A program made the position numbers and the translations under genes. This document shows positions 16,059 to 25,268 of a stretch of DNA of 48,409 nucleotides, one piece after another; the first letter of the stretch is position 1, and each line of letters opens with the position of its first letter. Source of the DNA: an uncultured Prevotellaceae bacterium. GTDB lineage: Bacteria; Bacteroidota; Bacteroidia; Bacteroidales; Muribaculaceae. The notes beneath the pieces were generated by a model, which did no database searches, was not told where the DNA came from, and saw only the letters and a program-made list of their open reading frames with translations. Location: positions 1-48,409 of the forward strand of contig UQLZ01000014.1 in NCBI GenBank assembly GCA_900541935.1. The letters are read 5' to 3'.

Positions 16059-17879
16059 ATGAAAAAAAACTTACTGCTAATAATTTTTGCATGCACATGT
16101 GTTTGTGTTTCTGCGAAACAGGCGTATCCGGGACTTTTGACAAAGCAAATGCCAGATGGTTCAGTCATTGAATATAGATTGCATGGTGATGAGAACTTTC
16201 ACTATATGACCTTAGCAGACGGAACATTGATTAAACAGGAGGCAGATGGTTTCTTCTATTATGCCATGGCTTCTGATAAAGGTGTTGTATCTACGGCTGT
16301 AAAGGTCGGAGATGTGAAAAAATATGATAAAGCAATGAGGGTATCTGCTGAATCCCAGAAAAACGGATTGGAAAGTTTGCGTGCTAAGGCTGTTGAAAAG
16401 CGTCTATCTCTTATGCCGGTTGCTAAAAATTCGGTGGTCAACGCAAAACGCGGATTGGCTATTATGGTTGAATTTCCTAATATGAAATTCAAATATTCTC
16501 AGCAGTTGTTCAATGACATGTTGAATAAGGAAGGTTTTAGTGACTATGGCTCAACTGGCAGTGCTCTTGACTATTTTAAAAACTCTTCTTACGGTAAATA
16601 TGCTCCTAAATTTGATGTTTTTGGCCCATATACAGTGGCAAATAATTATGAATATTATGGAGAGACTTCAGATGATGCGCACGTACCTGATTTGATTGTT
16701 GAGGCTTGCAAATTAGCGGAAAAAGATGGTAAGGATTTGTCAATCTATGATGAAAATGGCGATGGATATATAGATAATGTCTTTGTTTTCTATGCAGGAG
16801 AAGGTGAAGCAAACGGAGGTGGTGTTAATACAATCTGGCCTCACCGTTGGGTAGTCAGACCGATAGATTCTGGTACAACGTATCCTAACTATAATGGAAC
16901 TATGGCTGATACAAAGGTGTCTGGTGTCTATGTTCGAGATTATGCTTGTGGGAATGAGATTTGCAAGGCGAATATGCAACTTATCAATAATGATTTTGAG
17001 GGTGTAGGAACTTTTGTTCATGAGTTCGGGCATGTACTTGGACTTATGGATTTGTATGACACAAGCAACGGATACACGCAGACCTTAGACGTTTATGACG
17101 TTATGGATCATGGCGATTACCTTAATATGGGTCGCACACCTGCTGCTTATTCTGCGTACGAGAGAATGTTCTGCGGCTGGCTTACGCCTAAGCAAGTGCA
17201 CCCAACGACAGGTGGCACCGTATATACCTTACCTGCTATTGATAAAGGCGAGGCTTTGCTCTTGACTGCTGACGGTACGAAGCACAATCTGGTTGGTCAA
17301 AATCCGAACCCTGAGGTATTTTATCTAATTGAGAATCGTTCAGGAAAAGGATGGGATAAGTATATGGACCCTTCTGGTGGCACTAATGGTTTGTATGATC
17401 TTCCAGGTGATAAGGGTTTGTTGATAACCAAAATTACTTACAATAAAGATTCCTGGCAGTCTAATTTGGTTAATGCTTACGGAAATCAAGGAGTAGGGTT
17501 TATCTATACCATGAATCAGCAGTATCCATATTTCTATCCAATGTTCCCTGGGAAGTTGGGCATTACAAGCACAGCAACTGGTCCCTTTAAGTTCTTTGAT
17601 ATAGTTAGGGATGAGGAAACTGGAGACGTTACATTTACAGTTTCAGACAGAAACGGCCCCGAAGGAGGCGTTGAGGGAATCGTCAATGATGACATGGTGG
17701 CAGTAGGTCTTAAAGGCTCTATATCAATGAGAGGTAGCCATTCTGCTGAAATCTATAATTCTCAAGGCGTTTTGGTTTATTCCGGTGCCGAAACAACTAT
17801 TAAGGTTGCTGCTGGCATTTATATTGTTAGAATGTACGGAATAGGAGGCTCTAAAGTTGAGAAAGTTATAGTAAGGTGA
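16059..17879 (+). CDS. secreted M6 family metalloprotease with T9SS sorting domain
   Basis: Zinc endopeptidase of the immune-inhibitor-A/M6 type, 606 residues. It has a signal peptide (1-19, CVCVSAK), a propeptide-like region, and the catalytic domain with HEFGHVLGLMD (H321, E322, H325, D331). DENGDGYID (231-239) looks like a calcium loop. The C-terminal 70 or so residues (AEIYNSQGVLVYSG, AAGIYIVRMYG, KVEKVIVR) form a T9SS type A sorting domain, so it should be exported to the cell surface. I used the ATG at 16059; starting at 16008 would put 17 extra residues before a good signal peptide. Substrates are unknown. Confidence 0.9.
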   Translation: MKKNLLLIIFACTCVCVSAKQAYPGLLTKQMPDGSVIEYRLHGDENFHYMTLADGTLIKQEADGFFYYAMASDKGVVSTAVKVGDVKKYDKAMRVSAESQKNGLESLRAKAVEKRLSLMPVAKNSVVNAKRGLAIMVEFPNMKFKYSQQLFNDMLNKEGFSDYGSTGSALDYFKNSSYGKYAPKFDVFGPYTVANNYEYYGETSDDAHVPDLIVEACKLAEKDGKDLSIYDENGDGYIDNVFVFYAGEGEANGGGVNTIWPHRWVVRPIDSGTTYPNYNGTMADTKVSGVYVRDYACGNEICKANMQLINNDFEGVGTFVHEFGHVLGLMDLYDTSNGYTQTLDVYDVMDHGDYLNMGRTPAAYSAYERMFCGWLTPKQVHPTTGGTVYTLPAIDKGEALLLTADGTKHNLVGQNPNPEVFYLIENRSGKGWDKYMDPSGGTNGLYDLPGDKGLLITKITYNKDSWQSNLVNAYGNQGVGFIYTMNQQYPYFYPMFPGKLGITSTATGPFKFFDIVRDEETGDVTFTVSDRNGPEGGVEGIVNDDMVAVGLKGSISMRGSHSAEIYNSQGVLVYSGAETTIKVAAGIYIVRMYGIGGSKVEKVIVR

Positions 17880-17895
17880 TTTTAGAGATATATGA

Positions 17896-17930
17896 GAAAA
17901 TTCCGTGCCGAGGTGTGCGGAATTTTTTTT
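17896..17930 (+). terminator. terminator of the M6 protease gene
   Basis: AAATTCCG pairs with CGGAATTT around a 12-base loop and runs into T8. It starts 17 bases after the stop codon. Confidence 0.8.
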
Positions 17931-17952
17931 ATCAAAACATTTGTTACTGTGT

Positions 17953-17995
17953 AAAAAAACAGGATGTATCTTTTTGAGATACATCCTGTTTTTTT
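17953..17995. terminator. bidirectional terminator between M6 protease and rpsO
   Basis: A perfect 18-bp stem (17954-17971 with 17977-17994) has a 5-base loop, with A and T runs at the outer ends. It would stop rpsO transcription on the minus strand and back up the M6 terminator on the plus strand. Confidence 0.88.
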
Positions 17996-18012
17996 CTTTT
18001 TGCTGAAAAGAA

Positions 18013-18288
18013 TTACTTTCTGATACCAAGTTCTTCTTTTGCAATGATAGCGCGGTAGCGGTTGATGTCCTTTCTGATTAGGTAATCAAGAAGACGACGA
18101 CGTTTACCTACCAATTTTTTAAGCGCTCTTGTTGTACTATGATCTTTGTGATTTGACTTCAAGTGTTCAGTCAAATGAGCGATACGGACAGAAAATAATG
18201 CAATCTGAGCCTCTGGTGACCCAGTATCAGTATTCGACTTACCGTATTTCTCGAAGATCGCCTTTTTGTCTTCAGCATTCAAATGCAT
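18013..18288 (-). CDS. rpsO: 30S ribosomal protein uS15
   Basis: Small-subunit protein that binds the central domain of 16S rRNA; 91 residues, the usual length. The sequence shows the S15 pattern DTGSPEAQIALFSVRIAHLTEHL, the HSTTRALKKLVGKRRRLLDYL block and the RYRAII tail. It has its own full-consensus promoter and a strong terminator, so it is a single-gene transcription unit although ettA lies upstream on the same strand. Confidence 0.97.
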   Translation of the reverse strand: MHLNAEDKKAIFEKYGKSNTDTGSPEAQIALFSVRIAHLTEHLKSNHKDHSTTRALKKLVGKRRRLLDYLIRKDINRYRAIIAKEELGIRK

Positions 18289-18328
18289 TGCGAATAATTT
18301 TTAAAGTGTTAATACTTAATTAGCGGTG

Positions 18329-18360
18329 CAAAGGTACTTCTTTCTTTGCAATTTGCCAAA
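18329..18360 (-). promoter_or_regulatory. rpsO promoter
   Basis: On the minus strand TTTG (18357-18360), a 20-base spacer and TACCTTTG (18329-18336) match the Bacteroides -33/-7 consensus exactly. The start codon is 40 bases downstream of the -7 box. Confidence 0.75.
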
Positions 18361-18384
18361 TATTTGTTATATAATTATTTAAAT

Positions 18385-20070
18385 TTATTCAGTTAGTTTG
18401 CGGTAACGTATTCTGTGAGGCTCAACGTCGCCCATTCTTGCACGTTTGTTTTCCTCATATTCTGAATACGTACCTTCGTAGTAGTAAACTTGGCTGTCGC
18501 CTTCAAAAGCGAGTATGTGTGTGCAAATACGGTCAAGGAACCAGCGGTCGTGAGATACCACAACTGCGCATCCAGCAAAGTTTTCCAAACCTTCTTCCAA
18601 TGCACGGAGTGTGTTAACGTCGATGTCGTTGGTTGGTTCGTCGAGAAGCAGAACGTTGCCTTCTTCCTTCAATGCCATTGCAAGGTGCAAGCGGTTCCTT
18701 TCTCCACCAGAAAGAACGCCGATTTTCTTTTCTTGGTCTGCTCCGGCAAAATTGAATTTTGACAGGTATGCTCTTGCGTTTACATCGCGGCCACCCATTC
18801 TGAATATTTCAGTTCCTCCAGAAACAACTTGATATACAGTCTTTTCTGGGTCAAGGTCCTTGTGTGTCTGGTCAACGTATGCAATTTTAACAGTTTCTCC
18901 AACTTCAAATAAACCATTATCAGCCTTTTCCATACCCATAATGAGTTTGAATAGGGTGGTTTTACCGGCACCGTTCGGACCGATAACGCCAACAATTCCG
19001 TTAGGTGGCAGCATAAAGTTGAGGTCGTCAAATAGAACTTTGTCGCCAAATGCTTTGCTAACGTGTTGTGCTTCAATAACCTTATTACCCAAGCGAGGTC
19101 CGTTAGGAATGAATATTTCAAGTTTTTCTTCTCTTGCTTTTTGGTCTTCGTTAAGCAATCTGTCGTATGATGACAAACGTGCTTTACCTTTTGCCTGACG
19201 TGCCTTTGGTGCCATTCTAATCCATTCCAACTCGCGCTCAAGAGTCTTGCGGCGCTTGCTTGCCTGCTTTTCTTCCAACGCCATACGTTGAGTCTTTTGA
19301 TCAAGCCAAGAACTGTAGTTGCCTTTCCAAGGAATTCCTTCTCCGCGGTCCAATTCAAGAATCCAACCTGCAACGTGGTCAAGGAAGTAGCGGTCGTGCG
19401 TAATTGCAATAACTGTACCCTTGTACTGCTGCAAATGCTGTTCAAGCCAGTCGATAGATTCTGCATCCAAGTGGTTGGTAGGTTCATCGAGCAATAGAAT
19501 GTCAGGATTTTGAAGCAATAGTCGGCATAAAGCAACGCGACGGCGCTCACCTCCAGAAAGGGTTGTAACGTTTTGGTCTTCTGGTGGGCATCGCAGTGCG
19601 TCCATTGCGCGTTCAAGTTTGTTGTCAATGTTCCAAGCGTCAACAGCATCAAGTTTGTCTTGCAGTTCTGCTTGACGGTTAATTAGTTTGTCCATCTTGT
19701 CAGGATCTTCAAGAACGTCTGGGTCAGCAAAACTTTCGTTGACTTTGTCAAATTCGGCAAGAAGATCAAGAATGGGCTGAACGCCTTCCTGAACGATTTC
19801 CTTTACTGTTTTGGATGGATCTAATTTAGGGTCTTGCTCCAGGTAACCGACTGTATAGCCTGGAGAGAAAACAACCTCTCCCTGGTATTGCTTGTCAAGC
19901 CCTGCAATGATTTTTAGCAGGGTTGATTTGCCGGAACCATTTAAACCGATGATACCGATTTTTGCACCGTAGAAGAATGAGAGGTAGATATTTTTCAATA
20001 CTTGTTTTTGAGGCGGGTAGATTTTGCTCACCCCAACCATCGAAAAGATTACTTTTTTATCGTCAGCCAT
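18385..20070 (-). CDS. ettA: energy-dependent translational throttle protein EttA
   Basis: Soluble ABC-F ATPase that binds the ribosomal E site and gates elongation according to ATP/ADP level. The 561 residues contain two ABC domains. The first has GLNGSGKST (42-50), signature LSGGERRR (171-178) and LLLDEPTNHLD (192-202). The second has GPNGAGKTT (364-372) and LSGGERNR. A basic linker joins them (about 255-325), and an insertion within ABC1 (about 85-145) corresponds to the EttA arm. Length matches E. coli EttA (about 555). It is 20 bases after def, so ruvX-def-ettA probably form an operon. A 290-codon frame overlapping it (18780-19652) is a shadow. Confidence 0.93.
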   Translation of the reverse strand: MADDKKVIFSMVGVSKIYPPQKQVLKNIYLSFFYGAKIGIIGLNGSGKSTLLKIIAGLDKQYQGEVVFSPGYTVGYLEQDPKLDPSKTVKEIVQEGVQPILDLLAEFDKVNESFADPDVLEDPDKMDKLINRQAELQDKLDAVDAWNIDNKLERAMDALRCPPEDQNVTTLSGGERRRVALCRLLLQNPDILLLDEPTNHLDAESIDWLEQHLQQYKGTVIAITHDRYFLDHVAGWILELDRGEGIPWKGNYSSWLDQKTQRMALEEKQASKRRKTLERELEWIRMAPKARQAKGKARLSSYDRLLNEDQKAREEKLEIFIPNGPRLGNKVIEAQHVSKAFGDKVLFDDLNFMLPPNGIVGVIGPNGAGKTTLFKLIMGMEKADNGLFEVGETVKIAYVDQTHKDLDPEKTVYQVVSGGTEIFRMGGRDVNARAYLSKFNFAGADQEKKIGVLSGGERNRLHLAMALKEEGNVLLLDEPTNDIDVNTLRALEEGLENFAGCAVVVSHDRWFLDRICTHILAFEGDSQVYYYEGTYSEYEENKRARMGDVEPHRIRYRKLTE

Positions 20071-20090
20071 AGTGGTTGATTATGTTGTTA

Positions 20091-20654
20091 TTAATGTTTT
20101 CGTTGTTGTTTGGTTTTATAGTCGCACATGATTTTCCCTTCAGCAATGTTCTTCAGTTTTGTTCTGATTAGCTGCTTGCGGATAGGAGTTGTCTTGTCAA
20201 CATAAAGGGTTCCGTCAAGGTGGTCGCATTCGTGCTGGATAATTCGAGCGAGGAAGCCTTCAAAAACTTCTTCATGCTCAACAAAATCCATATCCAACCA
20301 GTTTAGACGAACTTTTTCGTATCTTGCAACTGGTTCATGAATGCCTGGAACGCTCAAGCAACCTTCTTCACGAGTAACTTTCTTTCCTTCTTCAATGATA
20401 TCAAGTTCTGGGTTGATAAGGGTTAATTTAACGCCTTCCAGCTCAGGAAAACTTTCTTTTAGAGCATCTGCGTCGATAACGACAAGGCGTATTGACAAAC
20501 CAACTTGTGGTGCGGCAAGTCCGATACCGTCTGATGCGTACATTGTTTCGTACATGTTTTCAACAAGATTTTCCAAGTCTGGATAATCTTTTGTAATTTC
20601 TTCTGCTTCTTGGCGAAGAACAGGTTGACCGTATAAGTAGATTGGTAGTATCAT
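20091..20654 (-). CDS. def: peptide deformylase
   Basis: Removes the formyl group from nascent N-terminal methionine; cytoplasmic metalloenzyme of 187 residues. All three family motifs are present: GIGLAAPQVG (43-52), EGCLS (97-101, metal ligand C99) and QHECDHLDG (140-148, with HECDH supplying the two His ligands and the catalytic Glu). The start overlaps the end of ruvX by 4 bases, indicating translational coupling, and ettA follows after 20 bases. Confidence 0.95.
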   Translation of the reverse strand: MILPIYLYGQPVLRQEAEEITKDYPDLENLVENMYETMYASDGIGLAAPQVGLSIRLVVIDADALKESFPELEGVKLTLINPELDIIEEGKKVTREEGCLSVPGIHEPVARYEKVRLNWLDMDFVEHEEVFEGFLARIIQHECDHLDGTLYVDKTTPIRKQLIRTKLKNIAEGKIMCDYKTKQQRKH

Positions 20655-21073
20655 AATAATCGTTGTTTACTGTTCAAATAATCGTTAAGAATAATTGCTG
20701 CAGAAATTTTGTCAACAACGGCTTTATCGCGGCGATCCATTTTTTTCATACCACCAGCAAGCATTGCCTGGTGGGCGAGGACTGAGGTAAATCGCTCGTC
20801 AAACATTTCTATGGGTATGTTTGGTAGTGCTTTTGCAAGTTGCTTGACAAATATTTTTACATATTTCATGTTTTCGGAATCCTCGTTGTTTATTGTGCGT
20901 GGCATTCCTACTATGATTTTATCTACGGGTTCTTTTGAGGTATAATCCTTTAGAAAGTCGATGAGTGTGTGCGAGCGTTCTGTTGTAAGACCGTTCGCAA
21001 TAATTTGAAGCGTGTCGGTAACTGCTATTCCCGAGCGCTTTCTTCCGTAATCAATTGCCAGTAATCTGCCCAT
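20651..21073 (-). CDS. ruvX: YqgF/RuvX family Holliday junction resolvase-like nuclease
   Basis: RNase H-fold protein of 140 residues, implicated in 16S rRNA 5'-end processing and assigned as a putative Holliday junction resolvase. The conserved start MGRLLAIDYGRKRSGIAVTD places the first catalytic acid at D8. IIVGMPRT and MFDERFTSVLA follow, and the last acid lies in the VDKISAAIIL segment. It heads the ruvX-def-ettA cluster. A near-consensus -7 box (TATCTTCG on the minus strand, about 21088-21095) is 15-20 bases upstream. Confidence 0.9.
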   Translation of the reverse strand: MGRLLAIDYGRKRSGIAVTDTLQIIANGLTTERSHTLIDFLKDYTSKEPVDKIIVGMPRTINNEDSENMKYVKIFVKQLAKALPNIPIEMFDERFTSVLAHQAMLAGGMKKMDRRDKAVVDKISAAIILNDYLNSKQRLL

Positions 21074-21169
21074 TAGAGTTTTCCTTTGCGAAGATACGCA
21101 AAATTCGCCGATTAGTGAAATTTGCGAACTAAATAAATCTAATCTTGCAGCATAGCAGCCCGCCCCTTG

Positions 21170-22067
21170 TTACTCAACTATCCACTTTTCGAGGCTGCGG
21201 GATTCGTTACTGAAATTTGCTCCTATTTTGATTATTGTACGACTGTCAGAGGCAAATGGTGCTGAGTAATTCTTTTCGTTTATCTGCTGCAGTGCCTGCT
21301 CTGCGGTGCCGTCCAACTTGAATGCCATTATGTAGATGTATTTGTCCGTCTTGACAAGCAAGTCTATTCGCCCTTTTGACGTGTGGTACTCCGCTTGGGT
21401 ATAGAAGCCTAACAACTTGAATACAATAAACATAACGTTCTGATAGTGCAGTTCAAGGTCGCGAACCAATTCGTACGGCGTGCCGGTCTCGAACCAGTAA
21501 TTCCCGAATGCTTTCTGCTTCATTACTTGCAAAAGGCTGAAAGGGTTGTAAATGCCAATGCCGTTTGCGGTAAAGTGGTAACCGTCGTACCATTCTTTCA
21601 ACTCGTTTTTTGCCTCATCCTCAGTCATGCCATTAGCGTTGGCAAGTTCCCTTATTTCATCAGCAAGCAGAGTGGTCAGTTTATTGTGGGTAACTCCGCA
21701 TAAAGCCTGATAATCAGACTGTAAAGAAATATCTTCAAGGTTATTCAAGTCGCTTAAAACGCTGACCTTGCTGAATTTTGTCACGCCCGTAAGCAAAGCG
21801 GATATACCTGTCACTGCTTTTAATCACCCCCTAAAATGCTTTCAGCGAGCCTCGGAAATCATCCTGAAGTTCCTCGTTGCCCTTAAAGTACGATTCAAGG
21901 GTAGATATGAGCAGACTCTTTCCGAAGCGTCGCGGACGGCTCAGAAAGTAATAACAGCCTTTATTTACCAACTTGTAAATAAGATCAGTTTTGTCAATGT
22001 AGAACAAACCTTCGTTTCTAATCTTTTCGAAACTCTGTATTCCTACCGGATATTTTTTGTTGCTCAT
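21170..22067 (-). pseudogene. decayed AAA-ATPase/PD-(D/E)XK nuclease-family gene
   Basis: Three blocks of a familiar Bacteroidales family (normally about 500 residues: an N-terminal AAA-ATPase part and a C-terminal PD-(D/E)XK nuclease-like part) remain in order. Block 1, 22067-21831, is in frame up to a stop and contains FYIDKTDLIYKL and the P-loop-like SRPRRFGKSLL. Block 2, from about 21814, has LLTGVTKFSKVSVLSDL and WYDGYHF. Block 3 has LLGFYTQAEYHTSKGRIDLL and the end KWIVE. The sequence between blocks 1 and 2 and between the second and third blocks is missing relative to what I recall of the family. The nuclease motif reads MAFKLDG where a Glu usually precedes FK, so the active site also looks lost. 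Confidence 0.75.
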
Positions 22068-22198
22068 AATCTTTGGTTTTACCTATCTTACAAAGATAGT
22101 TTATGGTTGGTTTAAAAAAAAATATAATCAAATTTTTTTCTATGTGAATTGGTATTCTGGTCGTTTTAATATAAATCGTAATTTATTTTGTTTTTCTG

Positions 22199-22229
22199 TT
22201 TGATGAATAATAATTTATATTTACATTTG
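22199..22229 (+). promoter_or_regulatory. promoter of the DUF3332 lipoprotein gene
   Basis: TTTG (22199-22202), a 19-base spacer and TACATTTG (22222-22229) match the Bacteroides consensus, 27 bases before the start codon. Confidence 0.7.
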
Positions 22230-22255
22230 TTGTTAGTTTAATAAATAATAGAAAT

Positions 22256-22798
22256 ATGAAAAAGAAATTATTTTCAGTATGTGCAATTCTTGTTGCCGGT
22301 TCATTGATGTTTTCATCATGTATTGGTAGTTTTGGATTGAGTAATAAGGTCTTGACTTGGAATCAGCAAGTAGGCAGTAAATTTGTAAACGAGTTAGTAT
22401 TTATTGGCTTTTGGATTTTGCCTGTATATGAAATATCGTTGCTTGCAGACTTGCTTGTTATAAACTCTATCGAGTTCTGGTCAGGGAGTAATCCTGTAAT
22501 TGCAGGAACAAAAGTTATTGACGGTAAGGATGGCCGATATTTGGTAGAATGGAATAAAGAAGGCTATAAGATTACGAATGAAAGTACAAATGCTGTTGTT
22601 GAACTAAACTTCAACGAAGATGAAAAGACATGGTCAGTGGAAACTCCACAAGGTAATGTCCCTTTCTTGACATTTGTAGATGATACACATGTTAAAGTCC
22701 CTGGTGTTAATGGAGACTATCAGGTAGTTGAATTGTCGCAAGCAGGTGTTATGGCATATCAAGACTATGCAGCATCAGCAAATCTTGCTATGAGATAG
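22256..22798 (+). CDS. DUF3332 family lipoprotein
   Basis: Small lipoprotein of 180 residues with a lipobox (FSSC, Cys22). The family pattern is visible: CIGSFGLSNKVLTWNQQVGSKFVNELVF, then PVYEISLLADLLVINSIEFWSG, which contains two hydrophobic stretches, followed by a beta-rich C-terminal half (about 80-165). The function is not known. It stands alone between a good promoter and a bidirectional terminator, opposite to the UpxY cluster. Confidence 0.85.
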   Translation: MKKKLFSVCAILVAGSLMFSSCIGSFGLSNKVLTWNQQVGSKFVNELVFIGFWILPVYEISLLADLLVINSIEFWSGSNPVIAGTKVIDGKDGRYLVEWNKEGYKITNESTNAVVELNFNEDEKTWSVETPQGNVPFLTFVDDTHVKVPGVNGDYQVVELSQAGVMAYQDYAASANLAMR

Positions 22799-22815
22799 TC
22801 GTTAGATAAATTGTT

Positions 22816-22864
22816 TAAATATAAAGGTTGAGTCGGTGTGAAGCAGACTCAACCTTTATATTTT
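22816..22864. terminator. bidirectional terminator between DUF3332 gene and ugd
   Basis: A perfect stem of about 18 bp (ATAAAGGTTGAGTC with GACTCAACCTTTAT plus flanking A/T pairs) surrounds an 11-base loop. It ends both the plus-strand lipoprotein gene and the minus-strand UpxY-acyltransferase-ugd unit. Confidence 0.85.
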
Positions 22865-22889
22865 GATGTTTATAGATACAGAGTAGGTT

Positions 22890-24203
22890 TTATTTTCCTA
22901 TGCAGTGGTATATAAAACCTTCTTCTGCAAGTTCTGTGGGATCATAAATATTTCTGCCGTCAATGATAACGTTCCCCTTCATTACTTTTTTTATGATAGA
23001 CCATGATGGGAGTCTGAATTCTTTCCATTCAGTCATCATTGCCAATGCGTCAGCATCGATGATTGCGTTATACATATCTTTGGCATACATTACTTTATCA
23101 CCTAATCTGCGTTTGCATTCATCCATAGCAACCGGGTCGTAAACCATAACTTCAGCACCTGCTTCAAGAAGTTTTTCGATAACTATTAATGCTGGAGCCT
23201 CCCTCATATCATCAGTTTCCGGTTTGAAAGCAAGTCCCCAGATTGCAATTCGTTTGTTTCTCAGATTGTAGCCAAGCGCAACATTGAGTTTCTTGAAAAC
23301 AATGCTTTTTTGGTATTCGTTTACTTTTTCAACGGCTTCTATTATGTTCATATTGTAGCCATTTTCCTTGCCTGTATGGATAAGCGCTTTAACGTCCTTC
23401 GGGAAGCAAGAGCCACCATATCCGCAACCCGCATATAGGAATTTGTTGCCAATACGAGCATCACTTCCTATGCCTTTTCGCACCATATTGACGTCTGCGC
23501 CAACAAGTTCGCAAAGATTAGCAATATCGTTCATAAAAGAGATACGCGTTGCAAGCATAGAGTTTGCAGCATATTTTGTCATTTCGGCAGAAGCAATATC
23601 CATGAATATAACGCGGAAGTTATTTAGTAGGAATGGTCGGTATAATCTCTCCATAACTTTTTTAGCGCGGTCGCTTTCTATGCCAATAACGACGCGGTCT
23701 GGAGACATAAAATCTTTTATGGCAGCACCTTCTTTTAAAAATTCAGGATTTGATGCTACTTCAAAAGGAACATTAACTCCTCTATTGTCGAGTTCTGCCT
23801 GTATTACCGCTTTTATTTTTTTCGAAGTTCCGACTGGTACAGTACTTTTTGTGACGAGCAGAGCATATTTGTTTATATTTTTACCAAATGTTTTTGCTAC
23901 TTCGAGAACGTATTTAAGATCTGCACTGCCATCTTCATCGGGAGGTGTTCCTACTGCGCTAAAAACCACTTCGACATCATTGAGAATGCTTTCTAATGAT
24001 GTTGTGAAACTCAATCTTCCCGCTTCAACATTTCTCGTTACAAGTTCGTCAAGTCCGGGTTCATAAATGGGTATAATACCATTTTTAAGTCTTGATATTT
24101 TATCTGCATCTATATCGACGCATATAACTTCAACACCCATTTCGGCGAAGCATGCTCCTGATACAAGTCCTACATATCCGGATCCTACGATTGCTATCTT
24201 CAT
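22890..24203 (-). CDS. ugd: UDP-glucose 6-dehydrogenase
   Basis: Oxidises UDP-glucose to UDP-glucuronate, a precursor for acidic surface polysaccharides; 437 residues, cytoplasmic. The N-terminal Rossmann motif GSGYVG is at 7-12, the catalytic cysteine C266 is in GYGGSCFPKD, and the conserved lysine is K210 in MTKYAANS. The C-terminal UDP-binding domain carries GLAFKPETDDMREAPA. It is 9 bases after the acyltransferase gene and is the last gene of the UpxY cluster. Confidence 0.95.
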   Translation of the reverse strand: MKIAIVGSGYVGLVSGACFAEMGVEVICVDIDADKISRLKNGIIPIYEPGLDELVTRNVEAGRLSFTTSLESILNDVEVVFSAVGTPPDEDGSADLKYVLEVAKTFGKNINKYALLVTKSTVPVGTSKKIKAVIQAELDNRGVNVPFEVASNPEFLKEGAAIKDFMSPDRVVIGIESDRAKKVMERLYRPFLLNNFRVIFMDIASAEMTKYAANSMLATRISFMNDIANLCELVGADVNMVRKGIGSDARIGNKFLYAGCGYGGSCFPKDVKALIHTGKENGYNMNIIEAVEKVNEYQKSIVFKKLNVALGYNLRNKRIAIWGLAFKPETDDMREAPALIVIEKLLEAGAEVMVYDPVAMDECKRRLGDKVMYAKDMYNAIIDADALAMMTEWKEFRLPSWSIIKKVMKGNVIIDGRNIYDPTELAEEGFIYHCIGK

Positions 24204-24212
24204 ATTCTTTTT

Positions 24213-25268
24213 TTATTTTCCTAAAATAAGGAATGATAATATTTTGTTTTTTGAGATTACGTAATTGGCTCCAAGTGTCAGTGCTATTATAATGAATGCT
24301 ATTACAGTAGCAACGGTTACTGTTGGGGCAAATGCTAAACTCATTTCTCGCAGTGGAGCCTGTAAAATTGTTAGTGGGAATAGGAAAAAATAATGCAATA
24401 AATATATCCCCAAACTTTCGTTGCCCAAATATATAAAATATTTTTGTATGTAGTTCGTTTTTAAACCGTTTTTTGTTGTTTCTCTAATTTTGTAAATCAG
24501 GCCGAATATAACGGTCATAAGGCAGAATTGCATTAAAGGCTTGATTATAAGCATTGCGTTTTGGGGGATGTTTGGATATTCCCAATAGTATGATACATAG
24601 TACCAGGTCATGCCACCAATGATTAGCGCACTCGTGAAAAATATGCTGTTTGTTGCTATTTTTCGGAATGTTTCCTCATTTTGTCTGCATATTACGCCGA
24701 ATATAAAAATAGGGAAGAACGTCCTTAGCAAACCGATTCCCGCAGGGTCGTAATTTTCGGCTTCGATAGAAATTATTGGCTCTAAAAAAATTAGCAACAA
24801 GTATATAACTACTGAAAGGAGTATGGTGAAAATTGTTTTATTTCGCTTTGCGTTTATTTTCGCAATGAGCCAGTAAAGGCAGATTATTTCAAAAAGGGCG
24901 AGTGTGAACCAGTATCCGTCTTTCCAGTAGGTTGTTAGCATTTGAGGTATGTTATTGGAAAGGGGAGATTTAAGTCCGCTGTGTGGAAAATACATTATCC
25001 ATAGAGAACTAACGACCAAGAATGGTATAATCAGTTGCTTAAATCTTTTGCCAAGTTTAGGCGAAGCCAATTTGCCATTGGCTATTTTAAAGGAAAACCA
25101 TCCGCTAATGAAGAAGAATATAGGCATGTGCAATTGCTCGATAATTTTGAATGCAATGCAAGAGTCAATGCCTCGGATACATATTCCGATTACATGTCCC
25201 ATAACTACAAGGAATATGGCAATGCCTTTAAGTATGTCTAAATCTGCAATTCTGTTTTTAGTGTTCAT
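24213..25268 (-). CDS. membrane acyltransferase (acyltransferase_3 family)
   Basis: Integral membrane protein of 351 residues with about ten hydrophobic helices. The family hallmark near the N-terminus is present: RIADLDILKGIAIFLVVMGHVIG, with the conserved His in GH, and further on HMPIFFFISGWF. Such proteins transfer acetyl or other acyl groups to sugars of O-antigens, capsules or exopolysaccharides. The neighbours UpxY and ugd support a surface-polysaccharide role. Its start overlaps the upxY stop by 11 bases. Confidence 0.85.
   Translation of the reverse strand: MNTKNRIADLDILKGIAIFLVVMGHVIGICIRGIDSCIAFKIIEQLHMPIFFFISGWFSFKIANGKLASPKLGKRFKQLIIPFLVVSSLWIMYFPHSGLKSPLSNNIPQMLTTYWKDGYWFTLALFEIICLYWLIAKINAKRNKTIFTILLSVVIYLLLIFLEPIISIEAENYDPAGIGLLRTFFPIFIFGVICRQNEETFRKIATNSIFFTSALIIGGMTWYYVSYYWEYPNIPQNAMLIIKPLMQFCLMTVIFGLIYKIRETTKNGLKTNYIQKYFIYLGNESLGIYLLHYFFLFPLTILQAPLREMSLAFAPTVTVATVIAFIIIALTLGANYVISKNKILSFLILGK

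Noticed and set aside
18780..19652. 290-codon minus-strand frame inside ettA
   Set aside because: It is an alternate-frame shadow of ettA, whose two ABC domains are complete; the translation is Thr/Leu-rich without motifs.
23368..24066. 232-codon plus-strand frame opposite ugd
   Set aside because: It is an antisense shadow of ugd, whose Rossmann and catalytic motifs are all intact.
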